Assembly: GCA_900544525.1 (NCBI GenBank)
Contig: UQVN01000036.1
Coordinates: 1-18,778 of the forward strand
DNA: 18,778 bases
Direction of reading: 5' to 3'
DNA from: an uncultured Eubacteriales bacterium
GTDB lineage: Bacteria > Bacillota > Clostridia > Lachnospirales > Lachnospiraceae
Part shown: piece by piece, positions 1 through 8,188 of the stretch
How positions within the stretch are numbered: the first letter of the stretch is position 1
Layout: each line of letters opens with the position of its first letter
Notes under the pieces: model-generated
The model's input: the letters and a program-made list of their open reading frames with translations, nothing else
Databases searched by the model: none
Told to the model about the DNA's origin: nothing
Translations under genes and position numbers: made by a program

Positions 1-58
1 TTCTATATAAAAAACTAATACTAGTACATACAAAAATAGAATCATAGGAGGTTTCCGA

Positions 59-421
59 ATGAATATTCAATGGATCACAATTAATGTAAAGAATATGGAT
101 GAATCAAAAGCATTTTATGAAAATTTTCTTGGTTTAAAACTAATAAGAACTTTCTCCCCAAGCGATAAAATGACAATTGCTTTTTATACTGCTGACAATG
201 GAATGAAAATAGAATTAATTGAAAATAAAACCGTGTCTCAAAATCGAGTAGATAACAGCGGGATATCCATTGGAATCGCTTTTGAGAATTATAAAGACAT
301 TCTTAAAGAAGCTAGAGAAAAACAAATGATAGCAATAGAACCTCAAATACTTGGAAACGATATGGAATGTTTTTTTATAACGGATCCAAATGGCATTGGA
401 ATACAGATTATAAAGGCATAA
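59..421 (+). CDS. VOC (glyoxalase/bleomycin-resistance) fold protein
   Basis: This 120-residue protein has the length and pattern of a single-chain vicinal-oxygen-chelate protein with two beta-alpha-beta-beta-beta modules. The first module is seen in WITINVKNMDESKAFYENFL (5-24), which fits the family's opening strand and helix. The second module ends in FFITDPNGIGIQI (105-117), which fits the usual DPxGxxxE ending. The canonical metal ligands look absent: the family's first-strand His is Trp5 and the closing Glu is Gln116. It may therefore be a binding protein rather than a lyase or dioxygenase. The start is set by AGGAGG at 46-51. The gene lies 10 nt before the LysR gene and is probably co-transcribed with it. 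Substrate unknown. Confidence 0.8.
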   Translation: MNIQWITINVKNMDESKAFYENFLGLKLIRTFSPSDKMTIAFYTADNGMKIELIENKTVSQNRVDNSGISIGIAFENYKDILKEAREKQMIAIEPQILGNDMECFFITDPNGIGIQIIKA

Positions 422-431
422 GGTAGTATTT

Positions 432-1298
432 ATGGAACTTCGAGTTTTAAAATACTTTCTGATGGTTGCTAGAGAAGAAAATATTACAAAAGCGGCTATT
501 CGATTGCATATGACACAACCAACGTTATCTCGACAGTTGATGCAACTAGAAGAAGAACTAGGAGTTAAATTATTTCACAGAAGCAAACATAGTATTATTT
601 TAACGGAAGAAGGACTGCTTTTAAAGCGACGAGCACAAGAAATCCTTTCTCTTGTAGAAAAAACAAAAGAAGAGTTTATACAAAATGAAGAAGAACTTGC
701 AGGAGAAATCGCAATTGGCTGTGGGGAAACACAAAATATGTCATACCTTTCAGAAAAAATGTATCAATTTAGAAAACAATATCCTCTCGTTAGTTTTCAA
801 ATTTATAGTGCCAATGCTGATGATATCAAAGAGAGAATCGAACAAGGAATTTTAGATATCGGTCTTCTTATGGAACCTGTAGATATTAGTAAATATGATT
901 TTGTGCGCATGCCAAAGAAAGAACAGTGGGGAATTTTAACAACGAAAGATCTACCCATTGCCAGTCAAAAATCAGTTTCTGCGAAGGATCTGATTTCTAT
1001 TCCACTCTTAATCCCTGGACGAGAAAGTGTTAAGAATGAAATTTCTAACTGGTTTGGAGAAATATATGAGCAAATCGAGATTGCTGCAAGATATAATTTA
1101 ATTTTAAATGCAGCAAATATGGTAAGACATCATGTTGGAGTTGCCCTTTGCTTTGATTTAGGGCTTTGCTATAACGATTTGAAATTTATCCCTCTATACC
1201 CATCTTTGGATACAGGAGCAGTTTTAGTCTGGAAAAAAAGTCAAATGTTTTCTTCTGCTACGACAAAATTTATTGAGTTTTTAAGATATGCTAAATAA
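432..1298 (+). CDS. LysR family transcriptional regulator
   Basis: This 288-residue protein has normal LysR length. The N-terminal winged helix-turn-helix occupies about residues 1-60: LKYFLMVAREENITKAA, then MTQPTLSRQL as recognition helix and LGVKLFHR as wing. A linker helix (about 62-90) follows, then a periplasmic-binding-protein-like effector domain from about 92 to 288, beginning GEIAIGCGET. Such proteins bind DNA as tetramers and respond to a small co-inducer. The gene follows the VOC gene by 10 nt with only a weak Shine-Dalgarno (AAGGTAG) and is closed by a hairpin terminator downstream. LysR genes often regulate a neighbour, so the VOC gene or the reductases downstream are candidate targets, but no operator could be assigned. 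Inducer unknown. Confidence 0.93.
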   Translation: MELRVLKYFLMVAREENITKAAIRLHMTQPTLSRQLMQLEEELGVKLFHRSKHSIILTEEGLLLKRRAQEILSLVEKTKEEFIQNEEELAGEIAIGCGETQNMSYLSEKMYQFRKQYPLVSFQIYSANADDIKERIEQGILDIGLLMEPVDISKYDFVRMPKKEQWGILTTKDLPIASQKSVSAKDLISIPLLIPGRESVKNEISNWFGEIYEQIEIAARYNLILNAANMVRHHVGVALCFDLGLCYNDLKFIPLYPSLDTGAVLVWKKSQMFSSATTKFIEFLRYAK

Positions 1299-1350
1299 GC
1301 ATTTCTTTTTATCAACGATAAGCATTAGACATAAGAGAATAAGGATACTA

Positions 1351-1386
1351 AAATAGTAGATGCAAAGAACATCTACTATTTTTTAT
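1351..1386 (+). terminator. rho-independent terminator after the LysR gene
   Basis: A perfect 12-bp stem, AAATAGTAGATG (1351-1362) pairing with CATCTACTATTT (1370-1381), encloses a 7-nt loop and runs into a T-rich tail. It separates the VOC-LysR unit from the MerR gene. Confidence 0.85.
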
Positions 1387-1441
1387 GTTATCGGAATTTC
1401 CATCGTTGTTTTTTATAAAAGAGTAGGAAAGGAGGGGGCAT

Positions 1442-1801
1442 ATGACAATGGAAGAAACCAGTAATCGTTATCAAATTCCAATAAAAATCCTCCAGGAATA
1501 TGAAAGCTGGGGACTATGTAATGCTGTAAAGAAAGTAATAGGCGCATGGAAATATGATGATTCCGACTTAGAAAATCTAAGCATGATTATGACATTACAT
1601 GACATTGGATTTACCACATATGAAGTTGAAACTTATATGCGGCTGCTGCTAGAAAAAGAAAATTCCGAGGAAGAAAGATTAGGTATGTTAAATCAAAAAA
1701 GGAACGAGACTTTAGATGAAATCCATTTTCGGGAAAAGCAATTGGATAGACTTGACTATTTGAGATATGAAATTTGTAATCATCTAGCATCAAAAAAATG
1801 A
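1442..1801 (+). CDS. MerR-type HTH transcriptional regulator
   Basis: This 119-residue protein fits a short MerR-family regulator. The N-terminal winged helix has the MerR order: ETSNRYQIPIKILQEYESWGL (5-25, helix-turn-helix and first turn), then WKYDDSDLENLSMIMTLHDIGF (36-57), matching the family's R/KxYxxxDlxxLxxIxxLrxlGf stretch. A charged C-terminal helix (about 61-112) should form the antiparallel dimer coiled coil. There is no extended effector-binding domain or metal-binding cysteine cluster. The start at 1442 has a very strong AGGAAAGGAGG site just upstream; an in-frame ATG two codons later is possible. It precedes the aldo/keto reductase by 77 nt, a pairing common for MerR regulators that control an oxidoreductase. 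Target and signal are inferred only. Confidence 0.82.
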   Translation: MTMEETSNRYQIPIKILQEYESWGLCNAVKKVIGAWKYDDSDLENLSMIMTLHDIGFTTYEVETYMRLLLEKENSEEERLGMLNQKRNETLDEIHFREKQLDRLDYLRYEICNHLASKK

Positions 1802-1878
1802 GATTCAGAAAAAAATCATATGAAAAATTTATCATGAAAGATTATGATAGAAGTAGGAATAGAAAGGAATAAAAAGAA

Positions 1879-2916
1879 ATGGAATACGTAAAATTAGGAA
1901 ATTCAGAGTTGCAAGTATCAAACATTTGCATGGGATGTATGGGATTTGGTGATGCAAAAAGTGGACAGCATACATGGACACTGGATGAAGAACATTCTCG
2001 TGAAATTATCAAACATGGATTAGAATTAGGTATCAATTTCTTTGATACAGCAATTGCATATCAAGGTGGAACTAGTGAACAATATCTAGGACGTGCTTTA
2101 AAAGATTTTACCAACCGAGAAGATGTCGTTGTTGCCACCAAGTTTCTTCCACGCACAGAAGAAGAAATTTGTACAGGAATTACTGGTCAACAACATATTG
2201 AAAAGATGATAGATAAAAGTCTACAAAATCTTGGTATGGATTATGTGGATCTTTATATTTATCATATGTGGGATTATCGGACACCAATTTTTGATATTTT
2301 AGAAGGGCTTCATAATGTTGTGAAGGCAGGAAAGGCTCGATACATTGGGATTTCCAACTGTTTTGCATGGCAACTTGCCAAAGCAAATGCACTTGCCGAA
2401 AAGGAAGGATTCCCTCAGTTTGTATCAGTACAAGGACATTATAACTTGATTTTTCGAGAGGAAGAACGGGAGATGGTAAAACTTTGTAAAGAGGATAATA
2501 TTGCCATGACACCATATAGTGCACTCGCTAGTGGAAGACTTTCAAAACACCCTGAAGAAACATCGAAACGACTTCAAGAGGATAGCTATGCTCGATTGAA
2601 ATACGATACAACTGCTACACAAGATAGAATTATTATTGATCGAGTAGCAGAATTAGCTAAAAAACATGGGGTATCTATGACAGAAGTTTCTCTAGCATGG
2701 CTTTTGACAAAAGTTACTTCTCCAGTCGTTGGAGCTACAAAACTCCATCACGTAGAAGAAGCAGTAAAAGCAGTCAATTTATCTTTGACAAAAGAAGAGA
2801 TTACTTATTTAGAAGAGCCTTATATTCCTCATTCTCTTGTAGGCGTAATGGCACAAAATACTGCCGTATCTGCAAAAGAATCTCATGTATGGTCAACAGG
2901 AAATCAAAGCATTTAA
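1879..2916 (+). CDS. aldo/keto reductase
   Basis: This 345-residue protein is a full-length member of the aldo/keto reductase superfamily, which uses NADPH to reduce carbonyls in an (alpha/beta)8 barrel. The catalytic tetrad can be placed at Asp56 (NFFDTA), Tyr61 (AIAYQGG), Lys88 (VATKF) and His129 (YIYHMWD). The nucleotide-binding end is seen in ISNCFAWQL (158-166), QGHYNL (185-190), TPYSALASGRL (211-221) and VVGATKLHHVEEAV (283-296). Opening motif VKLGNSELQVSNICMGCMGF is typical of the group containing YajO/YhdN and related general-stress aldo/keto reductases. A GGAATAAAAAG site precedes the start. It probably shares a transcript with the MerR gene. The substrate cannot be read from sequence. 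Confidence 0.93.
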   Translation: MEYVKLGNSELQVSNICMGCMGFGDAKSGQHTWTLDEEHSREIIKHGLELGINFFDTAIAYQGGTSEQYLGRALKDFTNREDVVVATKFLPRTEEEICTGITGQQHIEKMIDKSLQNLGMDYVDLYIYHMWDYRTPIFDILEGLHNVVKAGKARYIGISNCFAWQLAKANALAEKEGFPQFVSVQGHYNLIFREEEREMVKLCKEDNIAMTPYSALASGRLSKHPEETSKRLQEDSYARLKYDTTATQDRIIIDRVAELAKKHGVSMTEVSLAWLLTKVTSPVVGATKLHHVEEAVKAVNLSLTKEEITYLEEPYIPHSLVGVMAQNTAVSAKESHVWSTGNQSI

Positions 2917-2991
2917 AAAATGTTTTGATCTTCCAAATGGATAATCATCTCCTTCTAATTTATTTATCATTAGAATCAAAAATCATCAAAC

Positions 2992-3020
2992 TTGAATCGT
3001 TCTTTCTAGTACTGTATAAT
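2992..3020 (+). promoter_or_regulatory. sigma-A promoter for the ketopantoate-reductase-family gene
   Basis: TTGAAT (2992-2997), a 17-bp spacer and TATAAT (3015-3020) form a near-consensus promoter. The -10 box sits inside an inverted repeat, GTACT (3009-3013) and AGTAC (3022-3026), which could be an operator. The leader would be about 70 nt. Confidence 0.75.
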
Positions 3021-3095
3021 AAGTACAGAAAAATCAACATTATCCAATTCCAATGAGAAAATAAATGTTGGTAAAAAGAAAGGAATTATTTTTAT

Positions 3096-4001
3096 ATGAA
3101 ATATTTAATGATTGGCGCTGGTGGAACTGGCGGAAGTATTGGTGGTTTTCTTGCCAATGCAAAGAAGGATGTAACTTTAATTGCAAGAGGTACTCATTTA
3201 CATGCAATGGAAGAGCATGGACTTTCTTTTGAAACAACAAGAAAAGGAAACTTTACAGTAAACCCAATTAAAGTTTGTGATATGGAACACTATAATGAAA
3301 AGGCGGATGTGATTTTTGTCTGTGTAAAAGGATATTCTTTGGAAGATACAATACCGTTTATTAAAAGAGCTTCTCATGAGAAAACTATCGTGATTCCTCT
3401 TTTAAATATTTACGGAACAGGTAAAAAACTACAAGAACAGTTACCAGAAGTTTTAGTAACCGATGGTTGTATCTATATTGTAGGAGAAATTAAAGAAGCT
3501 GGTAAAATATTACAAAGTGGAGATATTTTCCGTATTGTTTATGGAGTTCGCAATAAGAAAGAATTTCGTCCGGAGCTAGAAACAATAAAAAAAGATTTAG
3601 AAGATGCAGGAATTGATGTTATTCTTTCTGATAACATTCAAAAAGATGCTCTCCAAAAATTCTCTTTTGTTTCTCCAATGGCTGCCTGCGGTGCTTACTA
3701 TGATGTGAGAGTAGAAGAAGTGCAAAAAGAAGGAGAAATTCGTTCGACTTTTATCACATTAATCGAAGAAATCAATGCAATTGCAAAAGCTATGAATATT
3801 TCACTTCCAGAAAATATTGTAGAAATTAATTTAGATATTATGGATCAGTTAGCACCGAATGCATCTGCCTCTATGCAACGTGATATTTGGGCGGGGAAAG
3901 CATCAGAAATTGATGGACTTGTTTATGAAGTTGTGCGTCTTGGAAAAAAATACAGTGTTCCAACACCAATGTATGATAAAGTAGCTGAGAAGTTTTCCTA
4001 A
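3096..4001 (+). CDS. ketopantoate reductase (ApbA/PanE) family NADPH-dependent oxidoreductase
   Basis: This 301-residue protein has the normal length of the 2-dehydropantoate 2-reductase family. It opens with a Rossmann dinucleotide site, MIGAGGTGGSIGG (5-17), and a basic end of the second strand, LIARGTHL (28-35), which favours NADPH. The family's substrate residues can be placed: Lys78 (VCVKGY), Asn104 (PLLNIYGTGK) and the catalytic Lys183 in IQKDALQKF, followed by SPMAA. The all-helical C-terminal domain runs from about residue 180, with SMQRDIWAGKASEIDGL as the conserved substrate-clamping region. PanE would make pantoate for coenzyme A, but the family has many paralogues acting on other 2-oxo acids, and no pan genes lie nearby. 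The promoter and AAAGGAAT site upstream suggest it is transcribed independently. Confidence 0.87.
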   Translation: MKYLMIGAGGTGGSIGGFLANAKKDVTLIARGTHLHAMEEHGLSFETTRKGNFTVNPIKVCDMEHYNEKADVIFVCVKGYSLEDTIPFIKRASHEKTIVIPLLNIYGTGKKLQEQLPEVLVTDGCIYIVGEIKEAGKILQSGDIFRIVYGVRNKKEFRPELETIKKDLEDAGIDVILSDNIQKDALQKFSFVSPMAACGAYYDVRVEEVQKEGEIRSTFITLIEEINAIAKAMNISLPENIVEINLDIMDQLAPNASASMQRDIWAGKASEIDGLVYEVVRLGKKYSVPTPMYDKVAEKFS

Positions 4002-4087
4002 ATGACCTATTGATATTATTTTATCTAAAAGGGAAGCAAGATATCGTAAAAAACACAAAAAGATGAATAAAGAAGGAGTTTTAGTAA

Positions 4088-4234
4088 ATGGAAAAACAGC
4101 CAATCACACGCTGTAAAGTATGCCAAAATTTTTGTTTGACAACGGATTTAAAATGCAAAAAAGGGAAGCGTTTCTTTGAAAATTTACAAAAAGAAGAAGC
4201 AAAGAACAGTGCCAAAGAAATGAAATCGAATTAA
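4088..4234 (+). CDS. small four-cysteine protein (48 residues)
   Basis: A short reading frame begins MEKQPITRCKVCQNFCLTT and ends in a charged helix-like tail. Four cysteines are spaced C9-x2-C12-x3-C16-x6-C23 in the first half, a pattern suited to binding zinc or an iron-sulphur cluster. A clear AAGGAG at 4073-4078 lies nine bases before the ATG, and a strong terminator follows the stop at once. It lies 86 nt downstream of the reductase gene and may share its transcript. I do not recognise the family. The ribosome-binding site and terminator are the main evidence that it is real. Confidence 0.6.
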   Translation: MEKQPITRCKVCQNFCLTTDLKCKKGKRFFENLQKEEAKNSAKEMKSN

Positions 4235-4235
4235 C

Positions 4236-4288
4236 AAAAAAAGCGATAGACACGCAATACAAATTGAAAGTGTTCTATCGCTTTTTTA
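4236..4288. terminator. bidirectional rho-independent terminator
   Basis: A long hairpin has AAAAAAGCGATAGA-CAC on the left arm (about 4237-4253) and GTGTTCTATCGCTTTTTT on the right (about 4270-4287), with one bulged base. Because it has an A run on one side and a T run on the other, it can stop transcription from both the four-cysteine gene (plus) and the ABC transporter operon (minus). Confidence 0.88.
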
Positions 4289-4306
4289 ATGATAAGATTT
4301 AGCGTC

Positions 4307-5284
4307 TTATAGATGACAAGCAACAAAATGTCCTTTAGAAACTTCTTTTAATTCTGGTTCTGTTATGGAACACTCCGGTTTCGCATAAGGGCATCTTGTA
4401 TGAAAACGGCATCCTGTTGGGATATTTAATGGACTTGGTAAATCCCCTTCAATAATTTGTCGTTTTGAAAGACGAGCCGTTTTTGGATCGGCGATTGGAA
4501 TTGCAGATAATAAAGCCTTTGTATATGGATGAAGTGGATTATCATATAATTCATCACTCTCAGAAATCTCTACAATTTTTCCAAGATACATAACTCCAAT
4601 TCGATCGGAAATATGGCGAACCATAGAAAGATCATGGGCAACAAATAGATACGTAAGGCCTAATTCCTGCTGAAGATCTTCTAACATATTGACAACTTGT
4701 GCTTGAATAGAAACATCAAGAGCTGAAATTGGCTCATCACATAATACAAACTCTGGTTGCACCGCTAGAGCACGAGCAATTCCAATTCGTTGTCTTTGTC
4801 CACCTGAAAATTCATAGGCATATTTTTCCATATCATCTGGTTTCATACCAACTGTTTTTAAAAGAGAAACAATGCGATCTTCCATTTCGGATGAAGAGAG
4901 TTTACCTTCTAATGCCATCGGTTCACTAATAATTTCCCGTACGTTATGATGAGGATCAAGGGCAGAATATGGATCTTGGAAAATAATCTGCATTTTCTTA
5001 CGATACGTATTCAATTCTTTTCCCTTTAACTTTGTAATATCCATTCCGTGATAAAAGATAGAACCACCTGTTGGTTCATACATACGAATCAAAGTACGTC
5101 CAAAGGTAGACTTTCCACATCCAGATTCTCCAACCAACCCAAAGGTTTCTCCTTTTTTAATGGAAAGTGAAATTTTATCTACAGCACAAACTTCTTTTTT
5201 TGTTTTTCCTAAGAAACTTTTTACTGGAAAATATTTTTGAAGCTCTTTTGCTTCTACAAGAATCTCTTCTGGTTTATTTGTCAT
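4307..5284 (-). CDS. dppF: peptide-type ABC transporter ATP-binding protein (DppF/OppF type)
   Basis: This is the second ATPase of the importer and powers uptake from the cytoplasmic face. Using Met at 5284 (325 residues), it shows Walker A GESGCGKST (52-60), the Q-loop FQDPYSALDP, signature FSGGQRQRIGIARAL (from 159), Walker B FVLCDEPISALD and a switch His in VAHDLSMV. The C-terminal oligopeptide/dipeptide extension has spaced cysteines (CRFHTRCPYAKPEC, final CHL) seen in this subfamily and possibly holding a metal cluster. An upstream in-frame ATG at 5302 would add six residues. I prefer 5284 because GGAAAGGAGAA lies just upstream of it. This start overlaps the end of the previous gene by 11 bp, so translation is probably coupled. 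The name Dpp rather than Opp is a family-level guess. Confidence 0.93.
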   Translation of the reverse strand: MTNKPEEILVEAKELQKYFPVKSFLGKTKKEVCAVDKISLSIKKGETFGLVGESGCGKSTFGRTLIRMYEPTGGSIFYHGMDITKLKGKELNTYRKKMQIIFQDPYSALDPHHNVREIISEPMALEGKLSSSEMEDRIVSLLKTVGMKPDDMEKYAYEFSGGQRQRIGIARALAVQPEFVLCDEPISALDVSIQAQVVNMLEDLQQELGLTYLFVAHDLSMVRHISDRIGVMYLGKIVEISESDELYDNPLHPYTKALLSAIPIADPKTARLSKRQIIEGDLPSPLNIPTGCRFHTRCPYAKPECSITEPELKEVSKGHFVACHL

Positions 5285-6293
5285 TTTGTTTCTCCTTTCC
5301 ATCTTTTTTATCTAATTCTTCACCAGTAAACACGCACATAGCTCTTTGGGTATCAGAATAGATATGATATTCTGGCATTTTTTCTCGACAAGCATCGGTT
5401 GTATAATTACAACGATCGGCAAACGGACAGCCTGGCAATGGGTTTAAAAGAGAAGGAGCCATACCTGGAATCGGTTCTAATCGCTCTTTTACACCAGTAA
5501 CTGGCTTTGGAATTGCATGAAGTAAAGCTCTTGTATAAGGATGTTGTGGATGGTAAAAAATTTCATCGGTTACCCCTTCCTCCATCACGCGTCCACCATA
5601 CATAACAGCAATACGGTTACTTAAGCTTGCAACAACACCTAAGTCATGAGTGATTAAAACAATGCTCATATGTTCTTTTTCTTGTAATTCTTGCAATAAT
5701 TCAAGAATCTGTGCCTGTATTGTTACATCAAGAGCTGTTGTTGGCTCATCTGCAATTAAAAGTTTTGGATGACAACAAAGAGCCATTGCAATCAACACTC
5801 TTTGCCTCATTCCTCCTGAAAACTCATGAGGATATTGTTTCAAACGGCTTTCAGGAGAAGGGATTCCTACTTTACTCAAAGCATTGACTGCCTCTTTTAA
5901 AGCATCTGCTTTTTTTAGACCTTGATGTCTTTTTAACACCTCACATAAATGCTGTCCAATTGTTTTTAAAGGATTTAATGCGGTCATGGGATCTTGGAAA
6001 ATCATAGCGATTTCTTTTCCACGGATTTTCCTTTGCTGTTCTTTTGAAAATGTTTTCAGATCTTTTTCTTCGAATTGAATCTGATCGGCTGTCACTTGAG
6101 CATTTTCAGGAAGGATTCCCATGATTGATTTCATAAGGACACTTTTTCCGCTGCCTGATTCCCCAACCACAGCTAAAATTTCTCCTTTTTTTACATGAAT
6201 ATCCACTCCACGAACCGCTTTTACTATATTTTTTTGAATTTGAAATGTGGTATTCAAATTTTTTACTTCTAAAAGCTTTGTTGACTGTTCCAT
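5274..6293 (-). CDS. dppD: peptide-type ABC transporter ATP-binding protein (DppD/OppD type)
   Basis: This 339-residue protein is the first ATPase of the importer. Walker A is GESGSGKS (44-51), the Q-loop is at Gln100 (IFQDPMTALNP), the signature is SGGMRQRVLIAMAL (159-172), Walker B is LLIADEPTTALD (178-189, catalytic Glu183), and the switch His is in LITHDLGVVA. The C-terminal oligopeptide/dipeptide domain carries CPFADRCNYTTDACREK and a last Cys in RAMCVF. This C-x5-C-x6-C…C spacing is the one reported to hold an iron-sulphur cluster in some DppD proteins. A GGAAGGAG site precedes the start, 15 nt after the permease gene. The two ATPases should form a heterodimer. Confidence 0.94.
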   Translation of the reverse strand: MEQSTKLLEVKNLNTTFQIQKNIVKAVRGVDIHVKKGEILAVVGESGSGKSVLMKSIMGILPENAQVTADQIQFEEKDLKTFSKEQQRKIRGKEIAMIFQDPMTALNPLKTIGQHLCEVLKRHQGLKKADALKEAVNALSKVGIPSPESRLKQYPHEFSGGMRQRVLIAMALCCHPKLLIADEPTTALDVTIQAQILELLQELQEKEHMSIVLITHDLGVVASLSNRIAVMYGGRVMEEGVTDEIFYHPQHPYTRALLHAIPKPVTGVKERLEPIPGMAPSLLNPLPGCPFADRCNYTTDACREKMPEYHIYSDTQRAMCVFTGEELDKKDGKEKQNDK

Positions 6294-6308
6294 ACTCGTA
6301 TCTCCTTC

Positions 6309-7184
6309 CTATTCCTTTTCTCCAGATGTGACTCTTGGTTCTACATAAATGCGTAAGAGATTTCCAAGTTTATTAAATGCAAAAATCGTACATACGATTA
6401 AAAGTCCAGGAATGAAAGCCATATAAAGGGCATTTTGTAAATTCGTCTGAGCAGATTGTAAAAGGCTTCCCCAAGAAGACATCGGTTGCTGAATTCCAAT
6501 CCCTAAGAAACTTAAAGAAGATTCTGTCATAATAGCACCTGCGATACTTGTTGTTGCTGCAATAATAATCGTTGGAAAAACAGAAGGAATAATATGCATA
6601 AGAATTACTTTCCAAAATGGAGTTCCTACAAATTTTGCATACATGACATATTCTCTTTCTTTAATAGAAAGTGTCTCCGCTCTTACAAGTCTTGCAATTT
6701 CCATCCATGTAAAACAACCAATCACAATAATAATCGATTTTAAACCAGGATTTAAGAAAATACTAATGACTGTAACGAGAATCATCCAAGGGATAGAAGA
6801 CATAATATCCACGATTCGCATTAAAATCATATCCACAATTCCGCCACAATATCCAGAAATCGTTCCTACCGTAACACCGATAAAAACACTGGCTAGCATG
6901 GCAAGCACACCAACTAATAAAGATACACGTCCACCATAAATAACACGAGCAAGATAATCTCTTCCGACTTCATCCGTTCCAAACCAATGTTCTCCAGATG
7001 GTGGTGTTAACATATTCATAACATCTGTCTTATTGGGATCAATTGGTAAAAGAGGCGCGATTAAAGAAATGATAATAATAAAAGCGAGAAAAATAAGAGA
7101 AACAATCGCTATCTTATCTTTCTTTAATGCAGAAATCACGCGCTCCATTCTTCGTTTTTTTGAATTGTTTTGTTCTTTTTTCAT
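6309..7184 (-). CDS. dppC: peptide-type ABC transporter permease (DppC/OppC type)
   Basis: This 291-residue inner-membrane permease has a basic N-terminus and a first membrane helix at about residues 26-48. Then comes the family motif HWFGTDEVGRD (66-76) just outside it, and five more hydrophobic segments. The cytoplasmic EAA loop that docks to the ATPase lies at about 176-230 (YVMYAKFVGTPFWKVI…ESSLSFLGIG). It pairs with the DppB-type permease encoded 6 nt upstream. Its ribosome site, GGGGTGAT, overlaps that gene's stop codon, which suggests coupled translation. Confidence 0.94.
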   Translation of the reverse strand: MKKEQNNSKKRRMERVISALKKDKIAIVSLIFLAFIIIISLIAPLLPIDPNKTDVMNMLTPPSGEHWFGTDEVGRDYLARVIYGGRVSLLVGVLAMLASVFIGVTVGTISGYCGGIVDMILMRIVDIMSSIPWMILVTVISIFLNPGLKSIIIVIGCFTWMEIARLVRAETLSIKEREYVMYAKFVGTPFWKVILMHIIPSVFPTIIIAATTSIAGAIMTESSLSFLGIGIQQPMSSWGSLLQSAQTNLQNALYMAFIPGLLIVCTIFAFNKLGNLLRIYVEPRVTSGEKE

Positions 7185-7190
7185 CGTCTA

Positions 7191-8144
7191 TCACCCCATT
7201 TCTCGAATTCTTGGATCGGTAATACAGTATAAAATATCAGATAGTAAGTTTCCAAGAATCACTAAAGTAGAAGATAATACTAAAATAGCCATAACAATAG
7301 GGTAGTCCATCCCTTGGATCGCTTTAATAAAATATGGTCCGATTCCAGGCCAACCAAAAATAGTTTCTGTAATAATGGCTCCTGTTACAAGCATTGGAAG
7401 TGCCATTCCCAATTTTGTAATAATAGGAAGAAGAACGTTTTTACATACATGTTTAAACATAATCTCTCTTTTGGAAGCACCAAATGCTGTTTGCACCATA
7501 ACATAATCTTCTGAATATTGAGTAATGGTAGAAGAGCGCACATAACGAATGGAATCTGGTAAAAATCCAATGACTAATACGATATATGGCATAATAAAAT
7601 GTTTCATATAATCAGCAAAAGAAGATTCTAATCCGATTGTATGCATCCCTAAAATTGGAAGCACCTTTAATTTATATCCAAATAAGTAGATAAAAAGCAT
7701 AGCAATCCAAAACGTAGGGGTTGCAATACCAATGGAAGCAAAACCATCAATTAATTTATCCTGCCATTTATTTTTATGAGAACCAGCTACAAGACCTAAA
7801 ATAATAGAAAGTATGTAGGCGGTTAAATAAGCAGGCAAAATAAGTTTTATTGTGTTTGGAATTCGAACTGCCAAATCATCCGCAATATTTTGATGGGTTA
7901 CGATAGAATATCCAAAATTTCCGCCAAGCATTCCCTCGATCCATCGAATATATTGAACATAAAGTGGTTTATCATAACCATACTTTGCACGAATTAAATC
8001 GATGGTCTCTTGTGACATTTTAGGGCTCGTCATAGAATCCACAGCATCATAAGGCGCCATGTGTATTAAAGTAAAACAAATAATTGTAATAATAAGAATC
8101 ATTGGAATTGCAGTTAAGATTCTTTTTAAAATATACTTTGCCAT
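7191..8144 (-). CDS. dppB: peptide-type ABC transporter permease (DppB/OppB type)
   Basis: This 317-residue protein has the normal DppB length. It opens with a membrane helix (about 9-28) followed by the family's external region, with IRAKYGYDKPLYVQYIRWI and GGNFGYSI. Five further helices follow. The EAA coupling loop is at about 220-270, with VQTAFGASKREIMFKHV and ETIFGWPGIG. A strong AAAGGAG site precedes the ATG. It is the first gene after the binding-protein gene, 136 nt away across a hairpin. With its partner permease it forms the membrane channel of a peptide, oligopeptide or related importer. The true solute is not readable from sequence. Confidence 0.94.
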   Translation of the reverse strand: MAKYILKRILTAIPMILIITIICFTLIHMAPYDAVDSMTSPKMSQETIDLIRAKYGYDKPLYVQYIRWIEGMLGGNFGYSIVTHQNIADDLAVRIPNTIKLILPAYLTAYILSIILGLVAGSHKNKWQDKLIDGFASIGIATPTFWIAMLFIYLFGYKLKVLPILGMHTIGLESSFADYMKHFIMPYIVLVIGFLPDSIRYVRSSTITQYSEDYVMVQTAFGASKREIMFKHVCKNVLLPIITKLGMALPMLVTGAIITETIFGWPGIGPYFIKAIQGMDYPIVMAILVLSSTLVILGNLLSDILYCITDPRIREMG

Positions 8145-8188
8145 AAAAGCTCCTTTCTTATTTCCCGTTGTCTTCGCGTAAATAAGAT

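Noticed and set aside
1391..1419. Possible promoter TCGGAA-17-TATAAA before the MerR gene
   Set aside because: The -35 box matches consensus at only three of six bases, and transcription would begin almost on the ribosome-binding site.
2903..2929. Hairpin ATCAAAGCATTT / AAATGTTTTGAT at the end of the aldo/keto reductase gene
   Set aside because: The stem overlaps the stop codon, contains only A/T-rich pairing with one wobble, and lacks a T run, so it is not called a terminator.
5285..5302. Upstream ATG giving the DppF-type ATPase six extra residues
   Set aside because: The GGAAAGGAG ribosome site lies within those codons and is correctly spaced for the ATG at 5284.
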